64,000 nt of DNA from Pseudomonadota bacterium (GCA_037200975.1 JBBCGI010000001.1:558001-622000); one strand, 5' to 3'; shown: positions 1 through 8,813, counted from the first letter of the stretch. The notes: generated by a model from the sequence alone, not told the origin. A program made the numbers and translations.

Positions 1-45
1 ATGTTGTCGACTGAGCTGATCATTCGCGAGTCCTGTGGAGCCTGA
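1..45 (+). CDS. C-terminal end of a LacI-type transcriptional regulator (partial)
   Basis: The window opens inside a gene: the first 15 codons run in frame to a TGA at 43-45 and end in LIIRESCGA. LacI/GalR-family regulators commonly finish with a strand of the form ELIxRxS, so this is most likely the tail of such a repressor. Its position directly upstream of a GH97 glucosidase and a sugar transporter fits a local carbohydrate repressor. The identification rests on about 14 residues plus context and is tentative. Confidence 0.4.
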   Translation: MLSTELIIRESCGA

Positions 46-48
46 ACG

Positions 49-78
49 GGCGCGGCGCGCGGGGGAGCAAGCCGCGCC
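49..78 (+). terminator. GC-rich hairpin after the regulator gene
   Basis: An 8-bp perfect stem (GGCGCGGC at 49-56 with GCCGCGCC at 71-78, 14-nt loop) lies just after the regulator stop codon. There is no T-tract, so it may be only a weak terminator or an RNA-processing stem ahead of the GH97 gene. Confidence 0.3.
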
Positions 79-115
79 GGTCCAGACGTAAACCAATATC
101 TACCAGGGATACATC

Positions 116-2173
116 ATGACGAAGACGTATTTGGCTGCCGCGTGGGGCCTCATGTTCATTCTGGCGACGAGCGCCGATGCCGCCCAAATGGGTACGCTGC
201 CGGCACGCGCTGGCACCTGTGTGGGTTCGCCACGCGCGGTGCTCACGGTTTGCGTGGCGGCCGATGCGCACGGCCCCTACTACGAGGTGTATCGCGGCGA
301 TCACCCGGTGATCGCCCATTCGAGGCTGGGACTGCTGCTCGATGGATTCGGCAACCAGCCGGCGACGCTCGTGTCGAATCCGCGCCGCAGCGCCGTGAAC
401 GTCAGTTGGGATCAACCCTGGGGCGAACAACGCGTCATCCAGGACCGGCATGCCGAGCTCATCGTCACGCTGTCCGGCAAAGATACGGCGCAGACGGAGC
501 CCTACGACCTCACGGTGCGCGTGTTCGACGACGGCGTCGGGTTTCGCTACGCGTTTAAAGGGATCGCGGCCGCGCGCGAAGTTGCCATCGTCGATGAGCT
601 CACCGAGTTCCGGCTCGCGGGTGACTTCGATGCCTGGTGGTATCCGGCGCGCAATCCCGACCGCGATGAATACCTGTACCACCGTTCGCCGCTGTACCTG
701 GTGAACCTGGCGGAAACGCCGCTCACGCTGCAGAGCAGCGATCTGTACCTGTCCATTCACGAAGCGGCGCTGGTCGACTACGCCAGCATGAACCTCAAGC
801 GCACCGCCGAGCGCACGTTGAAGGCCGATCTCATGCCCTGGTCGGATGGCGCGTTGGTGAAGAAGATCGGTCCGTTCACGACTCCCTGGCGTACGGTATT
901 GATCTCGGACTCCGCGGTAGGTCTCGCCGACTCGCGCATCGAGCTCAATCTCAACGAGCCCAGCCGCATCGCGGACACTTCCTGGATCCACATCGGAAAA
1001 TACGTCGGGGTCTGGTGGGAAATGCATCTCAACCGCTCGACCTGGGGCAGCGGTGAGAAACACGGCGCCAACAATGCAAACGTGCAGCACTACATCGATT
1101 TCGCCGCCAGGAATCGCTTCGGCGGCGTGCTGGTCGAAGGCTGGAACAAGGGCTGGGATGGCGACTGGGTCGCCAACGGCAAATTTTTTAACTTCACCGA
1201 GTCCTATCCGGATTTCGATCTGCCGAAGTTGGCGGAGTACGCGCGTGAGCGCGGTGTGCGCATCATCGGCCACCACGAAACGGCCGGCGCGCTCGAGAAC
1301 TACGAGCATCAGCTCGATGCCGCGATGCGGTTGTATGCCGCCCACGGCATCAGCGTCGTCAAGACCGGCTACGTGAAGGCCAGCGGCTCGATCGAGCGCA
1401 CGCTGGCCGACGGCACGATGGGTCACGAGTGGTTCGCCGGACAATACCGCGTGAATCACGAGATCAAGGTGGCCGAGGTGGCGGCGAAGTATCAGATCTC
1501 GATCGACGCGCACGAGCCCGTCAAGGACACGGGCCTGCGGCGCACCTGGCCGAACATGTTGAGCCGCGAAGGAGCGCGCGGGCAGGAGTTCAACGCCTGG
1601 GGGCGCCCGACCAACCCGCCCGAACACCTGACGATCCTGCCGTTCACGCGGTTGTTAGCCGGGCCGATGGATTTCACGCCGGGCATCTTCGACCTGACCT
1701 TCGGCAAGACCGATATCAACGAACGCGTGCAGTCGACGCTTGCGACGCAGCTCGCGCTCTATGTGATCGTGTACAGCCCGGTGCAGATGGCGGCGGATCT
1801 GCCCGAAAACTACGAGCAGCGGCCCGAGGCATTCCAGTTCATCCGCGACGTGCCCACCGACTGGGAGACCTCGCGAACGTTGCAAGGCGAGATCGGCGAC
1901 TTCGTGGTCGTCGCGCGCCAGCAGCGCGGCGCGGCCGACTGGTATCTCGGTGCGACTACCGACGAGAACGCGCGTCAGCTCGTCATCCCGCTAGATTTCC
2001 TGGAACGCGGCAAGAGCTACGAAGCGCAGATCTATCGCGATGCGCCGGATGCGGATTTCCGCACGAATCCCGCGGCGTTGATCATCGAGAAGCGGCGCGT
2101 CACTTCGAAGGACAAGCTCGACGCGGCGCTGGCGCCGGGCGGCGGCCTCGCCGTGCGCTTCCGTGCGCTCTGA
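116..2173 (+). CDS. GH97 family glycoside hydrolase (alpha-glucosidase-type)
   Basis: A 685-aa secreted enzyme with an N-terminal signal peptide (about residues 1-22, ending near ADAAQ). It has the GH97 layout: N-terminal beta-sandwich, central (beta/alpha)8 barrel, short C-terminal beta domain. Recognisable blocks are VEGWNKGWDGDW, the HEP segment (E467) and the RGQEFNAW segment (E491). The loop reads KTGY (G418), where retaining GH97 enzymes carry an Asp nucleophile. This suggests the inverting, SusB-like alpha-glucosidase subgroup, in which two glutamates activate water. It sits between a probable LacI-type regulator and a convergent sugar transporter, so it probably releases glucose from maltodextrin-like substrates in the periplasm. 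Exact substrate is inferred. Confidence 0.9.
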   Translation: MTKTYLAAAWGLMFILATSADAAQMGTLPARAGTCVGSPRAVLTVCVAADAHGPYYEVYRGDHPVIAHSRLGLLLDGFGNQPATLVSNPRRSAVNVSWDQPWGEQRVIQDRHAELIVTLSGKDTAQTEPYDLTVRVFDDGVGFRYAFKGIAAAREVAIVDELTEFRLAGDFDAWWYPARNPDRDEYLYHRSPLYLVNLAETPLTLQSSDLYLSIHEAALVDYASMNLKRTAERTLKADLMPWSDGALVKKIGPFTTPWRTVLISDSAVGLADSRIELNLNEPSRIADTSWIHIGKYVGVWWEMHLNRSTWGSGEKHGANNANVQHYIDFAARNRFGGVLVEGWNKGWDGDWVANGKFFNFTESYPDFDLPKLAEYARERGVRIIGHHETAGALENYEHQLDAAMRLYAAHGISVVKTGYVKASGSIERTLADGTMGHEWFAGQYRVNHEIKVAEVAAKYQISIDAHEPVKDTGLRRTWPNMLSREGARGQEFNAWGRPTNPPEHLTILPFTRLLAGPMDFTPGIFDLTFGKTDINERVQSTLATQLALYVIVYSPVQMAADLPENYEQRPEAFQFIRDVPTDWETSRTLQGEIGDFVVVARQQRGAADWYLGATTDENARQLVIPLDFLERGKSYEAQIYRDAPDADFRTNPAALIIEKRRVTSKDKLDAALAPGGGLAVRFRAL

Positions 2174-2188
2174 TCGCGAGGTGGTGCC

Positions 2189-2263
2189 GTAAGTCGGTGC
2201 CGGGTCGGACTTAGGGGAGTTAGTGTAACTAACTCCCCTAAGTCCGACCCGGCACCGACTTAC
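2189..2263. repeat. Perfect 36-bp inverted repeat (long palindrome) between convergent genes
   Basis: Arms 2189-2224 and 2228-2263 are exact reverse complements (36 bp each) around a 3-nt loop (GTA). The stop codon of the minus-strand transporter (2238-2240) lies inside the right arm. It can fold as a very stable hairpin from either strand, so a bidirectional terminator role is plausible. The core GTCGGTGCCGGGTCGGAC is GC-rich and resembles the REP-type palindromes common between convergent genes in proteobacteria. There is no transposase nearby. Confidence 0.85.
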
Positions 2264-3734
2264 GCAGCACCGCGATCCCGGCCAGCAACCAGCCCAGGGC
2301 ACCTAAAACCAGTGCAAAAGACGGATCGCCGTCGGCGAACACATCTAACAAGGTGGGCAGCAACCCCGCGGCGAGCAGCTGCGGGATCACGATGAAGATG
2401 TTGAAGATCCCGAAGTTGACGCCCATCTTCCCGGCCGGGAGATTGTTGGCGAGCATCGCGTAAGGCAACGAGATGATCGAAGCCCAGGCGACCCCGAGTC
2501 CGATCATCGAAACCAGCAACCATTCGGGTTCGCGTATCAACAACATCGACAGCAACCCGGCTGCGCCCACGCACAGGTTCAGCTGGTGCGCGCGGCGCTT
2601 GCCGAAACGCCTGACGAGCTGGGGAATGAACAGCGCCGCGACGGCGGCCAACGCGTTGTAGGCCGCGAACAGGACGCCGACCCAATTGGCCGCGGCCTCA
2701 TAACCAGGCGACCCCGGGGTGATCGAGCCGAAGTGGATCTTCGCAACTGCCGGTGTGGCATAGACGTAGAACGCGAACAACGTGAACCAGGAAAAGAACT
2801 GCACCAGCGCGAGCCGGCGCATCGACGCGGACATCGACTCCACGTCCTTGAGGATCGTGGCAAACGTGTTGTCGCTGCGCAGCCGGCTGGCCGTCAGCAG
2901 GAACACGCCATATGCAAGCGACGCGCATACGAGAACGTAAATCGCGGCGCGCGCACTCCCTACCCACGCCGCCAACATGGCGACGGCACCTGCAGCAAGC
3001 CACACGCGCCCGTGACGGCGCATGTCTCCAGGCGAGCGGGCGGGCGAGCGTTCGACGGCCGCGTCATCGAACTTCTCGAGAATCTCGGGCGAATATTCGC
3101 GGTTGGCGAACGCCGACCAGCAGACCGCCAACAACAACAGCGCTGCTCCCACGTAGAAGGCATATTTGACCGCGCTGCTGATCTCACCCGCGGCGGCACT
3201 GGACGCCACGCCGAACTGCGTGAACATCCATGGCAGGAAGCTGCCGATCACGGCGCCGACGCTGGCGAAGAACATGTACATGAGGTAGCCGTTCGATCTC
3301 TGGCCGGCCGACATCTGGTCGGCGACGAAGGCCCTGAAAGGGCCCATTGTCAGATTGAGTGATGCATCCAGCAGCCACAGGAGCAACGCCGCAGTCCACA
3401 GTGTCGTTGCATTCGGCATCGCGACGAGTGCCGCCGCCGCCAGCGTCGCCCCGATCAGGAAGTACGGACGTCGCCGGCCGAATCTCGTCCAGGTTCGATC
3501 CGACCAGTGGCCCACCAGCGGCTGGACGATCAAGCCGGTTACCGGGCCCGCGAGCCATAAAAGTGGAACGTTTTCGAGACTCGCGCCGAGGTTCTGGAAG
3601 ATCCGCGTGAGATTGGCCTGGGGCAACGCGAAGCCGAACTGGATGCCAAACGCGCCGACGCAGATCTTGGCTGTTTGCCAGGCGGAAAGATGAGGCTTTG
3701 CATCCACGTGCGGCGCAAGGTTAGCAGCCCTCAC
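2238..3734 (-). CDS. MFS sugar transporter, SLC45/GPH (sucrose-maltose transporter) type
   Basis: A 498-aa integral membrane protein with about 12 hydrophobic segments. The motif GHWSDRTWTRFGRRRPYFLIGA after TM2-TM3 is characteristic of the SLC45/plant SUT/GPH-type disaccharide:H+ symporters. Convergent with the GH97 gene, it would import the disaccharide or glucose handled by that enzyme. Its last codons (KSVPGRT, stop) are encoded by the right arm of the 36-bp inverted repeat, so the natural C-terminus has probably been replaced or extended by insertion of the palindrome. Substrate is inferred from context. Confidence 0.85.
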   Translation of the reverse strand: MRAANLAPHVDAKPHLSAWQTAKICVGAFGIQFGFALPQANLTRIFQNLGASLENVPLLWLAGPVTGLIVQPLVGHWSDRTWTRFGRRRPYFLIGATLAAAALVAMPNATTLWTAALLLWLLDASLNLTMGPFRAFVADQMSAGQRSNGYLMYMFFASVGAVIGSFLPWMFTQFGVASSAAAGEISSAVKYAFYVGAALLLLAVCWSAFANREYSPEILEKFDDAAVERSPARSPGDMRRHGRVWLAAGAVAMLAAWVGSARAAIYVLVCASLAYGVFLLTASRLRSDNTFATILKDVESMSASMRRLALVQFFSWFTLFAFYVYATPAVAKIHFGSITPGSPGYEAAANWVGVLFAAYNALAAVAALFIPQLVRRFGKRRAHQLNLCVGAAGLLSMLLIREPEWLLVSMIGLGVAWASIISLPYAMLANNLPAGKMGVNFGIFNIFIVIPQLLAAGLLPTLLDVFADGDPSFALVLGALGWLLAGIAVLRKSVPGRT

Positions 3735-3784
3735 CGGCCATCACGGGCGTTTTTCGGTACCGTTTTTTGGATACTCTGGCCCGC

Positions 3785-3814
3785 ATGCCGTCCAGTCACG
3801 CCCCCGCCGCCTGA
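3785..3814 (+). other. Possible 9-codon leader ORF overlapping the modB start
   Basis: An ATG at 3785 opens a 9-codon frame (MPSSHAPAA) whose TGA (3812-3814) overlaps the modB ATG (3814-3816) as TGATG, the same arrangement seen at the modB-modC junction. modB itself has no convincing Shine-Dalgarno sequence, so translational coupling from this mini-ORF is conceivable. It could equally be chance in GC-rich DNA. Confidence 0.2.
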
Positions 3815-4500
3815 TGCTCACCGCAGCCGAACTCGAAGCGCTGTCGTTGAGCCTGTCGATCGCGGCGCGCAGCGTCGCCTTCAACCTGCCATTCGCCGTG
3901 CTGGTGGCGTGGCTGCTGACGCGCACGCGATTCGCGGGCCGCACTTTGTTCGATGCCTTCGTGCACCTGCCGCTGGTGTTGCCGCCGGTCGTGGTGGGCT
4001 ATCTACTGCTGGTGTTGTTCGGCATCCGCGGTCCGCTCGGCGGCTGGCTGCATGAACATTTCGGCATCCAGCTGGCATTCACCAGCACCGGCGCCGCGCT
4101 TGCCACCGCGGTCATGTCGTTTCCGCTGGTGGTACGTTCGATCCGCATCTCGCTCGACAACGTCGACCGTGGCCTCGAAGACGCCGCGCGCACGCTCGGC
4201 GCCGGCGCGGGCGACCGCTTCTTCTCCATCACGCTGCCGCTGATCGCACCCGGCGTGCTGGCCGGCGCGGTCACGGCGTTTGCCGCGGGCCTCGGAGAAT
4301 TCGGCGCGGTCATCACGTTCGCGTCCAACATTCCCGGCGAGACGCGCACCCTGCCGCTGGCGCTGTACACCGCGCTGCAGACACCCGACGGCGATTCGAT
4401 GGCGGCGCGCCTGGCGTTGATCTCGTTTTCGCTGGGGCTCGCGGGCCTGCTCGTCTCCGAATTCCTCGCGCGCCGGCTGCGCACCGTGCTGGGCCGCTGA
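3814..4500 (+). CDS. modB: Molybdate ABC transporter permease ModB
   Basis: A 228-aa inner-membrane permease with about five to six TM segments. The EAA-type loop (DAARTLGAGAGDRFFSITLPLIAPG) contacts the ATPase, and the signature EFGAVITFASNIPGETRT is typical of molybdate permeases. The length matches ModB (about 225-230 aa). The stop codon overlaps the modC start by one base (TGATG), indicating an operon with translational coupling. The divergent neighbour is a sugar transporter and no periplasmic ModA is encoded next to it, so the binding protein must lie elsewhere. Confidence 0.92.
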   Translation: MLTAAELEALSLSLSIAARSVAFNLPFAVLVAWLLTRTRFAGRTLFDAFVHLPLVLPPVVVGYLLLVLFGIRGPLGGWLHEHFGIQLAFTSTGAALATAVMSFPLVVRSIRISLDNVDRGLEDAARTLGAGAGDRFFSITLPLIAPGVLAGAVTAFAAGLGEFGAVITFASNIPGETRTLPLALYTALQTPDGDSMAARLALISFSLGLAGLLVSEFLARRLRTVLGR

Positions 4501-5600
4501 TGCTGCTGGTCCAGCTGCGCAAGAACCGCGGTGATTTCTCGCTCGACGTGAACTTCAGCGCGCCGACGCCCGGAGTCACCGCGCTGTTCGGCCGCTCCGG
4601 CTGCGGGAAGTCCACGCTGATCTCGCTGATCGCGGGCTTGCTCACTCCGGACGCGGGCCGCATCCAGATCGGCGACGAAGTGTTGTACGACAGCGAGCGG
4701 CACTTCTCGCTCGACGCGCGTCACCGCCGGATCGGCGTCGTGTTCCAGGATGCGCGCCTCTTTCCCCATCTGTCAGTGCTCGGGAATCTGAACTACGGCG
4801 TGAAGCGGATTCCGCGCGGCACGGCGCAACGCATCGGCTTCGACGAGGTGGTCAGTCTGCTGGGACTCGACGGGTTGCTGCAGCGCCGGCCACGACTGCT
4901 GTCGGGCGGCGAACAACAACGCGTGGCGTTGGGCCGCGCGCTGCTCTCACAACCGAGACTGCTGCTGCTCGATGAACCGCTGGCGGCACTCGACCTGGCG
5001 CGACGAGAAGAGGTGCTGCCCTACCTGGAACGCCTGCGCGACGCGCTGGCTATTCCGCTGGTCTATGTGAGCCACCAGTTCGATGAAGTATTGCGTCTCG
5101 CCACGCGCGTCGCGCTGCTCGACGCGGGTCACGTCGTGGCCGATGGCGATATCGCCACGGTCAGTCGTACCGCGGAGCTGCGCGACATCGTCGGCCCCGA
5201 CGCGGTCGGCGCGGTGTTGTCCGGCAGGGTGGAGAAGATGGATTCGGCGGGACTGGCACTGCTGCGCGTCGGCGATGCCACGCTGAGCGTGGAGTTCGAA
5301 GGCGCCGCCGTCGGTCAGCGGATCCAAATCCAGGTACTGGCTCGCGACGTCATCGTCGCCACCGAATCGCCGCGCGGCTTGTCAGTGCGCAACGTGGTGG
5401 CGGCGCGAATCGTGTCGATCTCGCCCGATGTCGGCAGCGCCGTGCTGGTCGAACTAGACATCGGGCGGACCGCCACATTGCTGGCACGCATCACGCTGCG
5501 CGCGTCGCAGGAGTTATTGCTGGCTCCTGACAAACAGGTCTGGGCGCTCATAAAGTCGGTCTCCCTGCGAGGGCACGTCTTCAGTACGCCAGCGCGTTGA
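4500..5600 (+). CDS. modC: Molybdate ABC transporter ATP-binding protein ModC
   Basis: A 366-aa ABC ATPase. Walker A GRSGCGKST is at about residues 31-39, followed by the signature LLSGGEQQRVALGRAL, Walker B LLLLDEPLAALD and the switch histidine in VSHQFDE. The C-terminal part (about 290-360, with SVRNVVAARIV) is the TOBE/MOP-like molybdate-binding domain usual in ModC. It powers molybdate import with ModB. The two genes overlap by one base. The last 20 bp overlap a small minus-strand reading frame of uncertain reality. Confidence 0.92.
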   Translation: MLLVQLRKNRGDFSLDVNFSAPTPGVTALFGRSGCGKSTLISLIAGLLTPDAGRIQIGDEVLYDSERHFSLDARHRRIGVVFQDARLFPHLSVLGNLNYGVKRIPRGTAQRIGFDEVVSLLGLDGLLQRRPRLLSGGEQQRVALGRALLSQPRLLLLDEPLAALDLARREEVLPYLERLRDALAIPLVYVSHQFDEVLRLATRVALLDAGHVVADGDIATVSRTAELRDIVGPDAVGAVLSGRVEKMDSAGLALLRVGDATLSVEFEGAAVGQRIQIQVLARDVIVATESPRGLSVRNVVAARIVSISPDVGSAVLVELDIGRTATLLARITLRASQELLLAPDKQVWALIKSVSLRGHVFSTPAR

Positions 5601-5754
5601 CGAACAGACGCTCGATCGCAAACCCCTGGACGGTGACGAAGGCAAGGGCCGCGAGGCCGAAACCCAGGAAGGAAACTAGGCGTTGCGAGAAGATGATTGC
5701 TGGCTCCAGCGAGTTGAGAACTTGGAGCAGGATGCTGAGCGCTGTAACCCGCAC
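5581..5754 (-). CDS. Possible small hydrophobic protein or membrane-protein remnant
   Basis: On the minus strand an open frame of 57 codons from a GTG at 5754 to a TGA at 5581-5583 encodes a hydrophobic peptide (starts VRVTALSILLQVLN, contains RLVSFLGFGLAALAFVTVQG, ends FVNALAY). It has two predicted membrane-spanning stretches. No ATG and no clear ribosome site precede it, and an in-frame TAG lies further upstream. It could be a genuine small membrane protein or the decayed tail of a larger one. Otherwise 5601-5868 holds nothing I recognise. Confidence 0.22.
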   Translation of the reverse strand: MRVTALSILLQVLNSLEPAIIFSQRLVSFLGFGLAALAFVTVQGFAIERLFVNALAY

Positions 5755-5868
5755 TAACAAACGCGATGCCTGAATGCGGCATAAGAATGCCTAATGCGAC
5801 CGGGGAACCCGACTGGCGCGGCGCGGTACAAAGCGCGGATGAATACCCGTTCGCCTGGCTCTTCCCGT

Positions 5869-6828
5869 CTAACTCTTCTTGGCTAACTCCTTCGGGAGAT
5901 GGGCCTTCGCGACACGCCTGGTAAACAGGTCGTGCGGCTTCGGAAACTGTTTCGCCATGTCGAAGATCCAGTCGCGGAATCGCTTTACCTTCGGCATGAC
6001 TAGATAGGGCTCTGGGCAGACGAAGAAATACGAGAAGCGGAATGGCAGCAACGCATCGCCAGCCAGCACCACTCTTCCCTGTTCGAGCGACCGCTCGACC
6101 AGCGACCAGCGCGCCAGCGCGAAACCAATGCCTTCTTCGGCCGCGGCGATGACGCCCGCCGAATCGTCGATGATGGGCGCGCGCGCCAGCCATTGGCCTT
6201 CCTGGCCCTTTTCGATCCACGCCTGCCAGGGTTCGTCGACACTGCCTAACAAGGGGAAGTTCTGCAGGTCCTGGCCGCGCGGCACCGGACCGTATTTCGC
6301 GAGCAGACCGGGCGAGGCGATCGGGATGACCCACTCGTCGAGCAGTTTCTCCACGTGTAGGCCCGGCCATTTGCCAAGGCCCATGCGGATGGCGACATGC
6401 ATCTCCGAACGCGAGAAATCGACCGGATCGCGGCCCGTGTGAAAGCGCAATTCCACTCCGGTCTCGAGATCGTTGAACGTGCTGATGCGCGGCAGCAGCC
6501 AGCGCTGCAGGAACGACGACAACAGGGTGATCTGCAGCGGACCCTCGGCGCGGTGCTGCTTCAGATGCTGCATGGACGCTTCCAGCTCATCGAGCCCGCG
6601 ACGCACGCCGGGCAGCAGCTGCTGGCCCTCCGCCGTCAGCTCGATACGCCTTCCGGCACGCTTGAACAGCTGCACCTGCAGATAGTCCTCGAGCGATTTG
6701 ACCTGTTGGCTGACCGCGGCCGGGGTCACGTGCAGGGCTTCCGCGGCGTCCGCAAATGACAGGCGCGAAGCCACGGCTTCGAAGACCCGCAGGGCGTTGA
6801 GCGGCAACCGTGCGTAGGCGGTGGACAC
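5869..6828 (-). CDS. LysR-family regulator, GcvA-like
   Basis: A 319-aa LysR-type regulator. The N-terminal winged helix-turn-helix (about 8-66) reads LNALRVFEAVASRLSF...HVTPAAVSQQVKSLE, the wording typical of GcvA and its relatives. The effector domain (about 95-300) contains RWLLPRISTF and VAIRMGLGKWPGL. It starts at a GTG preceded by AAGGAAA. GcvA activates the glycine-cleavage operon in enterobacteria, but GcvA-like paralogues are numerous and no gcv genes are present here, so the target is unknown. A small gene begins 100 bp away on the other strand and could be its divergent target. Confidence 0.82.
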   Translation of the reverse strand: MSTAYARLPLNALRVFEAVASRLSFADAAEALHVTPAAVSQQVKSLEDYLQVQLFKRAGRRIELTAEGQQLLPGVRRGLDELEASMQHLKQHRAEGPLQITLLSSFLQRWLLPRISTFNDLETGVELRFHTGRDPVDFSRSEMHVAIRMGLGKWPGLHVEKLLDEWVIPIASPGLLAKYGPVPRGQDLQNFPLLGSVDEPWQAWIEKGQEGQWLARAPIIDDSAGVIAAAEEGIGFALARWSLVERSLEQGRVVLAGDALLPFRFSYFFVCPEPYLVMPKVKRFRDWIFDMAKQFPKPHDLFTRRVAKAHLPKELAKKS

Positions 6829-6927
6829 GTCACTTTTCCTTATGCGCGCATCAGGAAGCGCGTTTGTTCAGGTCGGAACTGTAGCGCAGATTGCACGCAC
6901 CGGCCCCCTGCCGATGGAGATACGAAC

Positions 6928-7209
6928 ATGAGCACTTACAATCACATACCAACCACCGTCTCGGCCAAACTTGCCGCCCGGCTGGCCCCTTTCCATGCCT
7001 CACCCGTGCGTGTCCCACTCGAGGATCTCGATGTCGAGACCGCACGGGCCGTGGCGCCCGATTCACGCCCGCCGCGCCTCAAGCTGGTCGACGATCTCAA
7101 ACTACTGTTCGCGGCGCTGGGCGCGGGCGGCAGCGTGATCCCGCTGGGTGACAACCGCCGCGCGGCCAAACTTCTGTCGAGCTACGCCGCCAGCCTGCGC
7201 GACCACTGA
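6928..7209 (+). CDS. Conserved-looking small protein of unknown function (93 aa)
   Basis: A soluble 93-aa protein starting MSTYNHIPTTVSAKLAARL, with a good ribosome-binding site (GGAGATACGAAC before the ATG). No signal peptide, membrane segment or known motif is seen. The C-terminal half (KLVDDLKLLFAALGAGGSVIPLGDNRRAAKLLSSYAASL) looks alpha-helical. It lies divergently from the GcvA-like regulator and 150 bp upstream of the porin. I do not recognise the family. Confidence 0.65.
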   Translation: MSTYNHIPTTVSAKLAARLAPFHASPVRVPLEDLDVETARAVAPDSRPPRLKLVDDLKLLFAALGAGGSVIPLGDNRRAAKLLSSYAASLRDH

Positions 7210-7358
7210 AACCGGGTTGCGCAGTCTTTCGTTCATATGGCTATAACCAAAACCTCTTGCGACGTAACCGGCGCGTTACCGGGTCTCGACTGACGGCATA
7301 ACCCCCCGATTCCTACGCTCTCCCCCGCCTTGTGGCACACACGATCAGGAGAACGAAG

Positions 7359-8795
7359 GTGAAAATCAAACGAGCAGCAGCGGGTGCGTCCATCGCGGCG
7401 CTGCTGCCTTTTGCGGGGGTGGCGCTGGCACAGTCAGCGGGAACGGGCGACAGCAACGCGGATCTGCGCCGCGAAATCGACGACCAGAAGCAACGGCTGC
7501 TGATCCTCGAACGCAAGCTCGAGATCCAGGACGAGGCAGCCAAGGCCGCCGCGACGTCTGCCCCGAAGATCACCGCGAGCGCCTCGCGTTTCCAGCTCGG
7601 TTCCGCCGACGGCGCGAACTTCATCCGCTTCCGGGGCACGTTGCACGCCGACAACCGCGTGTACGGCGGCGATTCGGCGCCGGAGACCGGCGACACTTTC
7701 ATCTTGAGACGCGTTCGCCCCACCGTCGAAGGTACGTTCGGCAATATCTTCGATTTCAAGTTCATGCCGGATTTCGCGGGCGGAAAAACCATCGTCGTCG
7801 ACGCGTATGTGGCCGCGCGCTTCAATCCGGCCGCTGTCGTAACCGTCGGCAAGTTCAAACCACCGGTCGGACTCGAACGCCTGCAGAGCGGCTCGGACAT
7901 TCGCTTCATCGAGCGCGGCCTGCCCACCAACCTCGTGCCCAATCGCGACCTCGGCCTGCAGCTTTCGGGTGATATCGCGGGCGGCACGGTGAGTTACCAG
8001 GTCGGCTACTTCAACGGTGTCACCGACGGCAACAGCAGCGACTCACTACCGACTCCGGACGTCGAAAACGACACCGGCGGCGACTACGCGGCGCGCCTGT
8101 TCTTCCAGCCGTTCCTGAATTCCGACAACTTCAATCTGCGCGGACTGGGCTTCGGCATCGGCAGCACCTGGCAGGACGTCCCGGGCAGCGCGGCGAGCAC
8201 CTACCTCGCGGCCTACCGCTCGGCCGGCCAGCTCAGCGTGTTCAGCTATCGTGCGAACACGGCCACGGGTGCGACGCCTAACAATGCGACCTTTGCCAAC
8301 GGCGAGCGCCTGCGGCTGGCGCCCCAGGTGTACTACTCGCGCGGCAGCTTCGGATTCCTGGGCGAATACACCCAGGTGAAGCAGGATGTGTCGCGCGTGG
8401 TCGGAGGCACGACCCGCTCGGACACGCTCGACAACTCCGCCTGGCAGGCGCAGTTCTCGTGGTTCGTGACCGGCGAGGAAGAATCCTTCCGCGGCTTCAC
8501 ACCCGGCAGCACCTACAAGGTCGGCAAGCCCGGCTGGGGCGCGCTGGAACTGGTGGCGCGTTACCACGAGCTCGAGATCGACGACGACGCGTTCGTCGGC
8601 GGCGCCGCCTCGTTCGCGAATCCGCTGACGGCCGTCAGCAAGGAAAGCGCGTACGGCGTCGGCGTCAACTGGTATCCCTGGAACACCGTGAAGCTGTCGC
8701 TCAACTATGAGGTCACGAGCTTCGAAGGCGGCGCCGCGACCGGCGATCGCCCGGACGAGCAGGCGCTGCTGTCGCGCTTCGCCATCAACTTCTGA
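7359..8795 (+). CDS. OprO/OprP-type outer-membrane porin, probably for an oxyanion (sulfate)
   Basis: A 478-aa outer-membrane protein with a signal peptide (cleavage near ALA-QSA), a coiled-coil stretch after it (about 20-50, LRREIDDQKQRLLILERKLEIQ) and then a beta-barrel of the phosphate-selective porin O/P family (DTFILRRVRPTVEGTFGNIFDFKFMPDF). The GTG at 7359 is chosen over a GTG at 7332 because AGGAGA sits 7 nt before it. The gene is followed 18 bp later by a sulfate-binding protein and then cysB, so an anion-selective pore for sulfate uptake is the most economical role. Family members were first described for phosphate. A TATAAC element lies upstream near 7241. Confidence 0.85.
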   Translation: MKIKRAAAGASIAALLPFAGVALAQSAGTGDSNADLRREIDDQKQRLLILERKLEIQDEAAKAAATSAPKITASASRFQLGSADGANFIRFRGTLHADNRVYGGDSAPETGDTFILRRVRPTVEGTFGNIFDFKFMPDFAGGKTIVVDAYVAARFNPAAVVTVGKFKPPVGLERLQSGSDIRFIERGLPTNLVPNRDLGLQLSGDIAGGTVSYQVGYFNGVTDGNSSDSLPTPDVENDTGGDYAARLFFQPFLNSDNFNLRGLGFGIGSTWQDVPGSAASTYLAAYRSAGQLSVFSYRANTATGATPNNATFANGERLRLAPQVYYSRGSFGFLGEYTQVKQDVSRVVGGTTRSDTLDNSAWQAQFSWFVTGEEESFRGFTPGSTYKVGKPGWGALELVARYHELEIDDDAFVGGAASFANPLTAVSKESAYGVGVNWYPWNTVKLSLNYEVTSFEGGAATGDRPDEQALLSRFAINF

Positions 8796-8813
8796 TTTCT
8801 GGAGAGAATGAAC

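Noticed and set aside
20-1627. 535-codon minus-strand open frame across the GH97 gene
   Set aside because: The plus-strand frame encodes a full GH97 enzyme with signal peptide. The antisense frame is Arg/Ala/His-rich and shows no domain, as usual for shadows in GC-rich DNA.
5315-6370. 351-codon minus-strand frame spanning modC end, the gap and the LysR gene
   Set aside because: It is out of frame with the LysR gene and mixes non-coding and shadow sequence; only the short hydrophobic frame at 5581-5754 was kept as tentative.
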